From positions 1-20,615 of the IMG/VR virus record IMGVR_UViG_3300024520_000588: 20,615 bases of DNA. The stretch is one strand, 5' to 3'. Source of the DNA: a virus. Made by a program: the position numbers and the translations under genes. This document shows positions 11,944 to 19,826 of the stretch, in pieces; the stretch's first letter is position 1, and each line of letters begins with the position of its first letter. The notes under the pieces were generated by a model, which was not told the DNA's origin, did no database searches, and worked only from the letters and a program-made list of their open reading frames with translations.

Positions 11944-13576
11944 GATGGAAGTAATGTTTAGGGACAGGCTGTCCGCCGGATTGAAACGCTCCACTGTGAC
12001 TACATGTACGCGGTGGGCTGAGCAGTTTCGTATCATGGGACAGCCATTCCCTGGTCATTGGTCTTCCAAGTGGCATCCCTGGACAAGGGCAATGCATGAT
12101 TGCAATGTTGATTGGGTAGGTCAGAAATGTGCACAGGTTGGTTTTACCGAGACCGCTCTCAACAGAACGTTTTACAAGATCGATGTTGAAAGGGTTGACT
12201 GCCTGTACGTCTTGCCGACCAAGACGCCTGACGCTTCGGACTTCTCCGCAGCCCGATTTGATCCTGCACTTGATCTTTCAGATCACCTATCGGCCTTGTT
12301 CTCCGAGGTCAAGAATATTGGTCACAAGCGTGCAGGTTCAGTCAACCTTTATATTCGTGGCTCTCGTTCAAGATCCCAATTGAAATCCGTTCCTGCCGGT
12401 TTCATCGCTTTTGATGAAGTCGATGAAATGAACCAAGAGAACATCACTCTTGCAGAGGAACGGATGTCTGGTCAGCTTGTGAAGCAGCAAGTGAAGATCT
12501 CGACACCTACGATTGATGGTTACGGGATCAATCGCTATTTCAATGAGTCAACAAAGGAACACTGGTACTTCCCTTGTCCACACTGTGGTCGTATCATTGA
12601 TCTTCTTTTCCCACGTAACATTGTGATCACCGCCGATCACATCTCCGATCTTAGCATTGAAAACACACACATTATTTGTCATCTTTGCAAGAAGGAACTG
12701 AACCACAAAGCTAAGCCCGATTTCATTGGCAAGGGCGATTGGGTTCCTGAACACAAGGATCGCGGCGTTAGAGGCTTCCACGTCAATCAGTTGTATGCTG
12801 CAACTGTTAAGCCTGCTGAGATTGCAAAGGCACATTTCCGTGCGCAGACCAATCCCGCTGATGAGCAGGAGTTCCACAACTCCAAGCTCGGTGAGCCGCA
12901 CATTGTTGAAGGTGCACGGATCACCGATGCCATGATCGAAACGTGCATGGGCCAACACAAGAAAGGTCCGACGAATAACGGTAGAATCATCACGATGGGT
13001 GTCGATGTCGGTACATGGCTTGATGTTGAGATTAACGAGTGGACGCTTGCACCGACACTCATTGATAATGACATCAATCTTTCTGCCAGCCCTAGAGTAA
13101 TTCTTGAACAACGGATGGCCGAGTTTGAACATCTTGATCGTCTGATGTTCGACTATGGCATCTATTATGTTGTCATTGATGCCAACCCCGAGCGTCGAAA
13201 GGCTGCTGAGTTCTGTCGCCGTTGGCATGACTATGCAAGTATGTGCTTCTATGGCAATAACATCAAAGAAAAAGAAATCAACGTGAATGAAGACGAACAC
13301 ATGGTAACTGTTGACCGCACATCTTGGATGGATCTTTCGTTAGGTCGGTTCAAGACACAAGACATCAAGTTACCTGTTGACGTGTCATTGGACTATAGAG
13401 CACATTTGAAAGCACCTGTGCGTGTGTACAGTAAAGATTCAAGCGGTAATCCGATCGCGAGATATGTCGAAGGTTCAAGTGCTGACCACTTTGCACACGC
13501 CAGAACATACAATGAGATCGCACTACAGTTTGCGGCAGCCATTGGCTCACCGCGAGACATCAGGAGTCCACTGTGA
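11936..13576 (+). CDS. terL: Terminase large subunit, lambda GpA type (546 aa)
   Basis: This is the DNA-packaging motor ATPase and headful or cos nuclease. With ATG 11936 as residue 1, the signatures are as follows. The deviant Walker A of the GpA family is K64-CAQVGFTE. The adenine-side segment YVLPTKTPDASDF is at 91-103. Walker B with the catalytic acid is IAFDEVDEM at 157-165, and the coupling motif is STPT at 189-192. A zinc ribbon has C214-x2-C217 and C248-x2-C251. RNase H-like nuclease acids are D357 (MGVDVG), D415 (VVIDANPERR) and D517 (SADHFAHARTYNE). ATGs at 11945 and 11954 are alternative starts, and none has a strong ribosome site; coupling to the previous gene is likely. The length is slightly below lambda gpA. 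It overlaps the portal gene by 4 bp. Confidence 0.92.
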   Translation: MHKMEVMFRDRLSAGLKRSTVTTCTRWAEQFRIMGQPFPGHWSSKWHPWTRAMHDCNVDWVGQKCAQVGFTETALNRTFYKIDVERVDCLYVLPTKTPDASDFSAARFDPALDLSDHLSALFSEVKNIGHKRAGSVNLYIRGSRSRSQLKSVPAGFIAFDEVDEMNQENITLAEERMSGQLVKQQVKISTPTIDGYGINRYFNESTKEHWYFPCPHCGRIIDLLFPRNIVITADHISDLSIENTHIICHLCKKELNHKAKPDFIGKGDWVPEHKDRGVRGFHVNQLYAATVKPAEIAKAHFRAQTNPADEQEFHNSKLGEPHIVEGARITDAMIETCMGQHKKGPTNNGRIITMGVDVGTWLDVEINEWTLAPTLIDNDINLSASPRVILEQRMAEFEHLDRLMFDYGIYYVVIDANPERRKAAEFCRRWHDYASMCFYGNNIKEKEINVNEDEHMVTVDRTSWMDLSLGRFKTQDIKLPVDVSLDYRAHLKAPVRVYSKDSSGNPIARYVEGSSADHFAHARTYNEIALQFAAAIGSPRDIRSPL

Positions 13577-15414
13577 GTAAGACGAAACTTCGCGCACACA
13601 AGATTTTCGATCCAGCGTACTTCCCACATACGGCGCTGACTGAACCTCTGCTGTCTGCACATCTTGCGGGTATTGGTCAGGTCGAAGATATTGGCAATAT
13701 TGTGCACCCGAGGTACACTCACAGTACAGCGAATTGGGAAAAGTATCGTTACACTCTTGAAAGTCAAAGGGAGTACGTCGAGAAATACTTGAAAAAGTTC
13801 AGCGATCGTGAAGATACGACTGATTTTGATCGGCGTAAGGCTATCACGTATGTCCCTTCATTTGCAAGATCCAATCTTCTTGAAGTGACAAACTCAATTC
13901 ACCAACGTCTCATCGATGTGACACGTACTGGTGGTTCCAGTGACTATCAACAGTCAACAGATGGTCTCAATGGTGGTGTTGATCTTAATTCAAACTCAAT
14001 GAATAGTTTCCTTGGTCAGCAGGTCCTTCAAGAGTTGGCAGGAATGGGTAAGGTTGGTTTGTATGTTGACATGCCACCTCTCTTTGGTGAGACGGCAGCC
14101 GATCAACGCGGCAAACGCCCGTACTCTTATCTTTATCAAGCTGAAGATATCTTGAATTGGGAGTTCACGGCGGATGGAAAGCCCTCACAACTTCAAATGG
14201 TCCTACTCCGAGATCATTTCTTTACAAAACATGAATCTCTTGGCCTTCCGCAAGAGGAACAAACTCGGTACCGTATGTTGTGGATTGAAAATGGTCAAGT
14301 CTTTATTCAGTTCTTCGACAGTAAGGGCATAACAATCAGCCCGAATGGTCTACCGGATACAAGCGGGCCTATCGCACTCAACATTCCTCGTATTCCTTTT
14401 GTGATCTTGGAACTTTCCGATAGTCTCTTGGCAGATGTTTGTGATGTTCAGATTGCTTTGATGAACATGGCATCTTCCGATATTTCTTATTCCTTGAAAT
14501 CGAATTACCCATTCTATGTTGAGAAGTTCAACCCTGTTTCTTCTCCGCAACACATCAAGCGTCCGAATAACCCCGATAATGAAGGTGAGGCCGCGCAACA
14601 AACTGCTGGGAAGAAGGAAATCAAAACAGGCGGTACATCCGGACGGCAGATTCCCAAGGATATGGACTATCCGATCTTTCTCAGTCCTTCTGCTGAACCT
14701 CTTCGCGCAAGCATGGAAAAGCAAGGAGAGTTAAAGCAGGATATCCGGAACCTGATGAATCTTTCTCTCTCGCGTGTGACGGCAACACGTGCATCCGCTG
14801 AAAGTAAGGACCGCGATGATCGAGCCTTGGAAGCAGGACTCTCGGCCATTGGGCTTGAACTTGAAGTTGGTGAACGTGACTTCGCAGAAATTTGGGCTTC
14901 GTATGAAGGTGGTAAATCCGCGACGGTCAACTATCCTGAGAATTGGGACATCCGCACGGATGAAGATCGACGTACAGAAGCAAAAGAATTACGGGAGTCT
15001 GCAATTCAAATCCCGTCACCGACATACAAGAAAGCCGTGGCTAAGCGGACGGTTCATCTTGTCATGGGGAACCGCGTCTCTGACGAAGATCTCACGAAAA
15101 TGGAAAAAGAAATCGACGACGCTGACTTTACGATTATTGATCCTGACATCATTGAGAAGGATGTTGAGCAAGGCATCCTTTCGGCTAAAGACGCAGCAAA
15201 AGCGAAGAATTATCCTGAAGGAACAACCGAAGAAGCACAGAAGGAACACGCGGAACGACTTGCAAGAATCAAGGAAGCACAAGCGGGACCAGAAGCTCGG
15301 GGCGTGGCAGACGAAGATGGACAGACTAACAGTGGCAAGATCGAGAAACAACAATCGCGGCAAACGGATGAAGATGGTACTGTTACCGATAAGACCCGAG
15401 GGGAGGGCGAATAG
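13573..15414 (+). CDS. Portal protein, DUF4055-like (613 aa)
   Basis: GTG 13573 overlaps the terminase stop (GTGA), and AGGAG lies six bases upstream. The portal is the dodecameric head vertex through which DNA enters. The sequence follows the DUF4055 pattern. YVEKYLKKFSDREDTTDFDRRK is the early helical part. QVLQELAGMGKVGLYVDMPP is the wing segment, and RPYSYLYQAEDILNW is the hallmark (about residues 178-192). A long helical stem and crown follow (ISYSLKSNYPF, LRASMEKQGELKQDIRNLM). The last 110 residues are highly charged (AKAKNYPEGTTEEAQKEHAE, ending DKTRGEGE) and probably disordered inside the capsid. The N-terminus SKTKLRAHKIFDPAYFP carries the tag shared with scaffold, coat and tail tube. 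Confidence 0.85.
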   Translation: MSKTKLRAHKIFDPAYFPHTALTEPLLSAHLAGIGQVEDIGNIVHPRYTHSTANWEKYRYTLESQREYVEKYLKKFSDREDTTDFDRRKAITYVPSFARSNLLEVTNSIHQRLIDVTRTGGSSDYQQSTDGLNGGVDLNSNSMNSFLGQQVLQELAGMGKVGLYVDMPPLFGETAADQRGKRPYSYLYQAEDILNWEFTADGKPSQLQMVLLRDHFFTKHESLGLPQEEQTRYRMLWIENGQVFIQFFDSKGITISPNGLPDTSGPIALNIPRIPFVILELSDSLLADVCDVQIALMNMASSDISYSLKSNYPFYVEKFNPVSSPQHIKRPNNPDNEGEAAQQTAGKKEIKTGGTSGRQIPKDMDYPIFLSPSAEPLRASMEKQGELKQDIRNLMNLSLSRVTATRASAESKDRDDRALEAGLSAIGLELEVGERDFAEIWASYEGGKSATVNYPENWDIRTDEDRRTEAKELRESAIQIPSPTYKKAVAKRTVHLVMGNRVSDEDLTKMEKEIDDADFTIIDPDIIEKDVEQGILSAKDAAKAKNYPEGTTEEAQKEHAERLARIKEAQAGPEARGVADEDGQTNSGKIEKQQSRQTDEDGTVTDKTRGEGE

Positions 15415-15861
15415 ATGCCTCAATACATGACTGAACCAGATGCGGATGCGTATCTGACCGGAAACCTCCTTGAACATGAGGCATGGGAATGTGCTGAAGT
15501 CCCCGAACGTAACTTGGCTTTGATCGATGCGACCCGCGCTATCGATAACTTGAACTTTCGTGGTTGCAAAGCTGACGAATTGCAAGTCAATGAATTTCCC
15601 AGGGGTGAGGATACGGTTGTTCCTCTTGCCATTCAACAAGCATGTGCTCTTGAGGCCATGTCACTGTTGGATGGAAAATCAACCGAAGATGAGATCGAGA
15701 ACCTGACGGCCGCAAACAGGGGATTTTCTTCAGTACGGACTACCTACGACCGTAAGCAGGTGCAAGAATGGATTGCCAACGGAATCACTTCCGCGCGTGC
15801 CTGGCAATTCATCATGTCATTCTTGCGCGATGCTGAAGAAATCAGAATCAGTAGGGTGTAA
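15415..15861 (+). CDS. DnaT-like head-tail connector (148 aa)
   Basis: ATG 15415 directly follows the portal stop, and GGAGG lies eight bases upstream. Features of the phage DnaT-like / adaptor family are visible: an early DADAYLTGN helix, W28-type aromatic (HEAWECAEV), RNLALIDATRAIDNLNFRG (A-L-x-x-A-T-x-x-I-D), then VNEFPRGEDTVVPLAIQQAC (F-P-R followed by I-P..A). Such proteins bind beneath the portal as connector ring 1. Here the gene lies between portal and scaffold, whereas connectors more often follow the coat gene. The C-terminal tail (WQFIMSFLRDAEEIRISRV) is basic, as expected for insertion into the portal. Confidence 0.7.
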   Translation: MPQYMTEPDADAYLTGNLLEHEAWECAEVPERNLALIDATRAIDNLNFRGCKADELQVNEFPRGEDTVVPLAIQQACALEAMSLLDGKSTEDEIENLTAANRGFSSVRTTYDRKQVQEWIANGITSARAWQFIMSFLRDAEEIRISRV

Positions 15862-15872
15862 GGAAAAGAAAG

Positions 15873-16769
15873 ATGAAGAACAAGAAAAAAGTGTTTGCGT
15901 TTCTGAACCTGCGTCAACGTTCGATCTTTGCCAGTGCTTTCGAAGGCGAAGGTGGTGGCGAAGGTGGTGGTGAAGGTGGCGGTGAAGGTGGCGGTGGTGG
16001 CGGTGGTGGCGAAGGTGGTGGCGAAGGTGGTGGCGAAGGTGGCGGTGGTGCCGCTGGCGGTGGCCAGGGTGGCGGCGCAGCCAAGACTTTCACCGAAGCC
16101 CAAGTCAGCAAGATCGTCGAAGAGCGTGTTGCGCGCATGAAGAAGGACACCGCAGGTCTTTCAACACGTGTTGAAGATCTGACCTCGAAAGTCCAGATGT
16201 CGCAGGACGAAAAAGACGAGATCGCCAAGCAGCTTGAAGACGCCAACAACCGCTTCAAGTCCGCCGAACAGATCCAAAAGGAAACAGCGGAAAAAGCAGC
16301 AACGGCCCATGCTGAAGCTCTTCAAACCGCCAATGGTCAAACGGCCCATTACAAGAGTCTCTATGAGACAAATGTGATTGACCAAGCGATCGTCGGCGCG
16401 ATGGGCGAATTCGAAGCAATGCCCGGACCTGCTCTTCCTGCGATTTTGGCGCCGATGACGGTGGTGAAGGAAACTGTTGATAGTGATGGGAAGCCGACGG
16501 GCAAAATGGCGCCCGTTGTGAGCTATCCCGACATTGATCCTGAAACGAAAAATCCGGTCACGCTCGATCTGTCCGTGCGTGATGCTGTGAAACGGATGAG
16601 TGAAGACGATGTTCAGTACGGCAATTTGTTCAAAGGAAAGGGTACAGGTGGTGTCGGCGGAGGAAACGCCGGTGGTGGCCGTGTGGCGACCCAGGATGTC
16701 AAAGGGATGTCAACCTCTGAGTACCAAAAACAGCGTAAGGAAGGCAAACTTGCGCACCAGAACCAATAA
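15873..16769 (+). CDS. Capsid scaffolding protein with N-terminal tag and Gly/Glu linker (298 aa)
   Basis: ATG 15873 follows AGGA with an eight-base spacer. Position before the coat gene and composition identify a scaffold. Residues 71-160 are a long charged helix or coiled coil (FTEAQVSKIVEERVARMKKD, VEDLTSKVQMSQDEKDEIAK, LEDANNRFKSAEQIQKETAE). A C-terminal region of about 100 residues ends in a short basic segment (TSEYQKQRKEGKLAHQNQ) suited to coat binding. Residues 24-70 are almost only Gly and Glu in EGGG units. The N-terminus (NLRQRSIFASAFEGE, residues 12-26) resembles the N-terminus of the coat protein. No protease domain is present. Confidence 0.8.
   Translation: MKNKKKVFAFLNLRQRSIFASAFEGEGGGEGGGEGGGEGGGGGGGGEGGGEGGGEGGGGAAGGGQGGGAAKTFTEAQVSKIVEERVARMKKDTAGLSTRVEDLTSKVQMSQDEKDEIAKQLEDANNRFKSAEQIQKETAEKAATAHAEALQTANGQTAHYKSLYETNVIDQAIVGAMGEFEAMPGPALPAILAPMTVVKETVDSDGKPTGKMAPVVSYPDIDPETKNPVTLDLSVRDAVKRMSEDDVQYGNLFKGKGTGGVGGGNAGGGRVATQDVKGMSTSEYQKQRKEGKLAHQNQ
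15942..16079 (+). repeat. Low-complexity GGTGGCGAA-type tract in the scaffold gene
   Basis: About 138 bases of near-repeats of GGTGGTGGCGAA encode (E-G-G-G)n and poly-Gly. Codons vary between GGT and GGC, but the units are similar enough to allow slippage or unequal recombination. The strand asymmetry (G on +, C on -) could allow G-quadruplexes in the mRNA. Confidence 0.85.
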
Positions 16770-16782
16770 GGAGTTTACGACC

Positions 16783-18210
16783 GTGAAGACAATGAAACTG
16801 CGTGCATTGGCGATCTTCGCCGGTGCTTTCGACAACGACAACCGCGCCCTCATCCCTGAGTTGTGGGCACAGGAAGGTATCGCAATTCTCGTTGAGCAGA
16901 TGGTGGCTGCTGCCCTTGTCCACCGTGATTTCGAATCCGAAGTCGCCGAATTTGGCGACGTGGTGAACACGCGCAAGCCGCAGGAATTCAAGGCGAAGCG
17001 CAAGGTTGACGCCGACAACGTGACGGTACAGGATGCAGTCAGCACAAACGTTGCTGTCCGCCTGGACCAGCACGTCCACGTGTCTTTCCTCATCAAGGAC
17101 GGCGAACGTTCCAAGTCGTTCCAAGATCTGATCGTGACGTACCTGGAACCGGCCATGATCGCGATGGCGCGACACACAGACCAGATTGTTCTGGCGCAGT
17201 TCGCGCAGTTCCTGAACAACTCGGCCGGTCAGCTCGGTGACGGTGCCAGCAAGAGTTCGCTGACGCGCACTCGCAAGGTCATGAACGACAACAAGGTGCC
17301 GCAGCAGACGCGGTATCAGACCTTGACCAGTGAAGCCGAAACGGACTACCTGGAAATCGACAACTTCATGACGGCCGACAAGATCGGTGACGATGGCACG
17401 GCCCTGCGTGAAGCGTCTCTGGGCAAGAAGTTCGGCATCTGGTTGCTGCTGTCGCAGAACATGTCCGACATTGCGGCGGGCAACACGATTGTTGTGACAA
17501 CGTTGGTCAACCTCATTGCCGGTTACGCGAAGGGTGACACGGTCTTGCTCGTTGACGGTGGAACGGCAGCCGCAGACGCGCCGCTTGGTGCGTATCTGAC
17601 GATTGCGGGTGATGACACGCCGCATCGTATCGAAGCGATTGTTGGTGATCCGGTCACGTCGATCACGCTCGACACGCCGCTGAAGTTTGCGGTGGCCAAC
17701 GATGCCGTCATCACGATCTATGCGCCGGGTGAAGTCAACCTCGTCGCTGGCTACGCTGGCTTGCTGGCCGACGGCACGCCCGGCTACGCCAAGGAAATCG
17801 TCGTCGATGGCTTCACGGTTGCGCCGCAGGTTGGCCAGTTGGTCAGCTTTGGTGTGGGCACCGAGCAGTATGTGATCATCGACACCGATGACACGGGACT
17901 TGTTGGCATCACGCTCGACCGTCCGTTGGAGACGGCCATCGCCAACGATGACAACGTGAACATCGGTCCGGCGGGCAACTACAACTTCACGTTCCACCGG
18001 AACTGTCTGTCTCTGGTGACGCGTCCGTTGGAAGCGGCCATGGCCGGAACCGGTGCAAGCTCGGCCGTCGTGAACGATCCCGCAAACAACGTGGGAATTC
18101 GTGTGACGATCACCTACGATGGCAACAAACAGGGCCATCTGGTGACCTTGGACTTCCTGGCCGGCGTGAAGGTGCTGGACGAAGATCTCGGCGCGGTAAT
18201 GCTCTCCTAA
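16783..18210 (+). CDS. Major capsid (coat) protein, P22-like (475 aa)
   Basis: The start is GTG 16783, with AGGAG nine bases upstream; ATG 16792 has poorer spacing. The order LIPELWAQEGIAILVEQMVA, VHRDFESEVAEFGDVVNTRK, FKAKRKVDADNVTVQDAVST, VRLDQHVHVSFLIKDGERSK, LEPAMIAMARHTDQIVL fits P22 gp5-type HK97-fold coats. These have a helix-rich N-arm, the early E-x-G-D-x-V loop, and a long spine helix. Residues about 250-402 are an insertion made of two similar beta-rich units, with SITLDTPLKFAVAND at 293-307 and GITLDRPLETAIAND at 375-389. The C-terminal part (SLVTRPLEAAMAG, GIRVTITYDGNKQ) closes the fold. The first 16 residues carry the tag KLRALAIFAGAF. The GC-rich, regular codon use suits the most highly made protein. 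Confidence 0.88.
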   Translation: MKTMKLRALAIFAGAFDNDNRALIPELWAQEGIAILVEQMVAAALVHRDFESEVAEFGDVVNTRKPQEFKAKRKVDADNVTVQDAVSTNVAVRLDQHVHVSFLIKDGERSKSFQDLIVTYLEPAMIAMARHTDQIVLAQFAQFLNNSAGQLGDGASKSSLTRTRKVMNDNKVPQQTRYQTLTSEAETDYLEIDNFMTADKIGDDGTALREASLGKKFGIWLLLSQNMSDIAAGNTIVVTTLVNLIAGYAKGDTVLLVDGGTAAADAPLGAYLTIAGDDTPHRIEAIVGDPVTSITLDTPLKFAVANDAVITIYAPGEVNLVAGYAGLLADGTPGYAKEIVVDGFTVAPQVGQLVSFGVGTEQYVIIDTDDTGLVGITLDRPLETAIANDDNVNIGPAGNYNFTFHRNCLSLVTRPLEAAMAGTGASSAVVNDPANNVGIRVTITYDGNKQGHLVTLDFLAGVKVLDEDLGAVMLS

Positions 18211-18223
18211 GGAGCTTTTCGGC

Positions 18224-18251
18224 GGGAGCGGCCCAATGACGGGCCGCTCCC
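18224..18251 (+). terminator. Stem-loop after the coat gene (attenuator or stabiliser)
   Basis: Perfect 11-bp GC-rich arms GGGAGCGGCCC / GGGCCGCTCCC enclose AATGAC, 13 bases after the coat stop. No T-run follows (CAAACCGAGG), so full intrinsic termination is unlikely. It may protect the coat mRNA 3' end or reduce read-through into the neck genes. Confidence 0.75.
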
Positions 18252-18267
18252 AAACCGAGGGATAAAC

Positions 18268-18696
18268 ATGAGTCAACTGAGAATGATACGACAAACGATC
18301 TATGCTCTCAACAGAGAGTATGGTCGCGCAATCGTGATCGTTCGTCCCACGGTCACCGAGCGAGACTTCACGGAAGGTTGTCTTGAGATCGAGACGGATA
18401 AGACCAAGATCCGTCGGGCAATTGTTTTGCCTTCTGCCGGTCAACGAGACTTTGACTACGATCTGTCGTTCATTGCTGCGAACAAAAATTTCACATATGG
18501 TGCGTTGTTTGAGAAGTCTGCGCGTCCGATCATTATTGAATCCAAGTATTTGCCCAAGGACTACGTGATTGATCATGAGAGTCACGTGGAATTTGACAGC
18601 AAACGCTGGGAGATCAAGAAGATCGAAACAATCCTTGAAGGACGAGCTATTGGTCTTATGGTTCAAGAAGTTCAGAGCGAGGCTCCGACACCATAA
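18268..18696 (+). CDS. Putative head closure / neck protein (142 aa)
   Basis: ATG 18268 follows a GAGGGATAAAC leader. The protein begins MSQLRMIRQTIYALNREYGR. It ends with a segment typical of head-closure proteins, HVEFDSKRWEIKKIETILEGRAIGLMVQEV, where a Phe/Asp turn leads into a strand with W-E-I-K-K-I and then a last strand. The centre is beta-rich (RRAIVLPSAGQRDFDYDL, RPIIIESKYLPKDYVIDHES). Position after the coat gene and before the tail terminator supports a connector sealing the head and docking the tail. The family is inferred from layout. Confidence 0.6.
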   Translation: MSQLRMIRQTIYALNREYGRAIVIVRPTVTERDFTEGCLEIETDKTKIRRAIVLPSAGQRDFDYDLSFIAANKNFTYGALFEKSARPIIIESKYLPKDYVIDHESHVEFDSKRWEIKKIETILEGRAIGLMVQEVQSEAPTP

Positions 18697-19181
18697 TGCC
18701 AAACACCAGACTACCACAATGGATCTTCCTGTCAGCCGTTGAGTACTTCAGGAAAATCGTCGAAGACGACGAATCCCTCAAGTACTTTGTTGAAGGTGAA
18801 CCGAGAACGACGGACAAGGACACTGAGTACATTGAGTTTCGGCTTGATGGCCCTGAGTCCGAAGAAGTGAGTCACAACTATTGGCACCATGATGTCGAGA
18901 TCAATCTCGCTATCACGGTTGTTCAAAAGAAGGACATCGGGCGAATACACCGATATGTCGGGATAATCGTCCAAGCGATGAACGCTGAAATTCCGGTCTT
19001 CAAATATGGTTGCCCAACTGATGTGGCAAATGACAAGTCGTTTATTGGATGCTTGCAATTACGTCGTGAATTCAGGGAGCGTGCAATCGTTGCCGCCCAC
19101 TTCGGCCAAGTAGAGGCCAGTCTCAATGTCATGCAAGCGACTGTCGAAGGTCACTTCCGTCTAACCTTGTGTGAGGACTAA
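18696..19181 (+). CDS. Putative tail terminator / tail completion protein (161 aa)
   Basis: ATG 18696 overlaps the previous stop by one base. The pattern fits tail terminators of the lambda gpU / SPP1 gp17 type: an N-terminal helix (IFLSAVEYFRKIVEDDESL), then strands in which the acidic EYIEFRLDGPES is followed by HHDVEINLAITVVQKKD. A helix follows (RIHRYVGIIVQAMNAEI), then two C-terminal strands (FGQVEASLNVMQATVEGHFRL). Such proteins form the ring that stops tube growth and joins tail to head. The gene lies immediately before the tail tube gene, where terminators normally are. Confidence 0.6.
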   Translation: MPNTRLPQWIFLSAVEYFRKIVEDDESLKYFVEGEPRTTDKDTEYIEFRLDGPESEEVSHNYWHHDVEINLAITVVQKKDIGRIHRYVGIIVQAMNAEIPVFKYGCPTDVANDKSFIGCLQLRREFRERAIVAAHFGQVEASLNVMQATVEGHFRLTLCED

Positions 19182-19186
19182 AAAAG

Positions 19187-19753
19187 ATGAAGCTCCGTGC
19201 ATACAATGTGTTCGATCCTGCCTACGGGCAGATCGACCTCAAGAATGCCACCCTGATCATCAGGGATGGTACAACGCCAACAGCGCAAGAATTGGAGATC
19301 AAGATCGGTGAAGGAAACTTCACGTGGACCGAGCGGCAAGAAATGAATTACGTTCTTGACCGTGGCCGCTTGGACATCGTGAACGAAGGCGACGAACAGC
19401 CGGTCGAAGTCAGCTTCGATGGCGTCTGGGAATTCATCACCGCGTTTGCGGGTGATGCTCCGACGCTCATCGATGCGTTGAAACGGTCGGGTGAAGCTGC
19501 ACCTGCTGCGGACAACTGGGTGTCTGTTGACACTGATGTCTGTCAGCCGTTTGCTGTGCAGCTTGAAGTGCGGCACGTACCCGTCTGTTCGGGTGCAACG
19601 GTTGCCGCGTCCGATCCGTTGGAGATCACCGTCATTGATCTGTTCCGTTGGGAACAGATTGACTACGATCTTCGTGCCGGTACGTTTGCAATTTCTGGTC
19701 GCGCGAATGTGACGGAAGCCGTCAGCTCCCGGTTCACGCAGACCTCGACGTAG
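19187..19753 (+). CDS. Tail tube (major tail) protein (188 aa)
   Basis: ATG 19187 starts five bases after the previous stop, with GAGG about ten bases upstream. The protein is beta-rich with the strand-loop-strand layout of tube proteins. ATLIIRDGTTPTAQELEIKI leads into GNFTWTERQEMNYVLDRGRL, then EVSFDGVWEFITAFAGD, the tube-type V-x-F-D-x-x-W/F segment followed by a helix. DPLEITVIDLFRWEQIDYDL and GTFAISGRANVTE form the final strands. Position between terminator and chaperone agrees. The first 13 residues are MKLRAYNVFDPAY, the best match to the portal's N-terminal tag. Confidence 0.75.
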   Translation: MKLRAYNVFDPAYGQIDLKNATLIIRDGTTPTAQELEIKIGEGNFTWTERQEMNYVLDRGRLDIVNEGDEQPVEVSFDGVWEFITAFAGDAPTLIDALKRSGEAAPAADNWVSVDTDVCQPFAVQLEVRHVPVCSGATVAASDPLEITVIDLFRWEQIDYDLRAGTFAISGRANVTEAVSSRFTQTST

Positions 19754-19759
19754 TTGATT

Positions 19760-19803
19760 TTTGGGGATGGCGGGTGGCATTGGGCCACCCGCCTAACCCC
19801 AAA
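19760..19803 (+). terminator. Stem-loop after the tail tube gene (attenuator or stabiliser)
   Basis: A 10-bp stem GGCGGGTGGC / GCCACCCGCC with a five-base loop is extended outside a small bulge by TTTGGGG / CCCCAAA. It lies seven bases after the tube stop and has no downstream T-run. As with 18224-18251, it follows one of the most abundant virion proteins. Confidence 0.75.
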
Positions 19804-19826
19804 TTACATGTTGGAAGGAGTGAGTG

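Noticed and set aside
15873-16769. Prohead protease or protease-scaffold fusion
   Set aside because: No Ser-His protease signatures are visible. The body is a charged coiled coil, and P22-like coats assemble without a protease.
16699-18717. A 672-residue open frame on the - strand opposite the coat gene
   Set aside because: It is a mirror of the coat gene's GC-biased codons, rich in H, R, V and D without domains, and spans several rightward genes. The + strand frames have ribosome sites and recognisable families.
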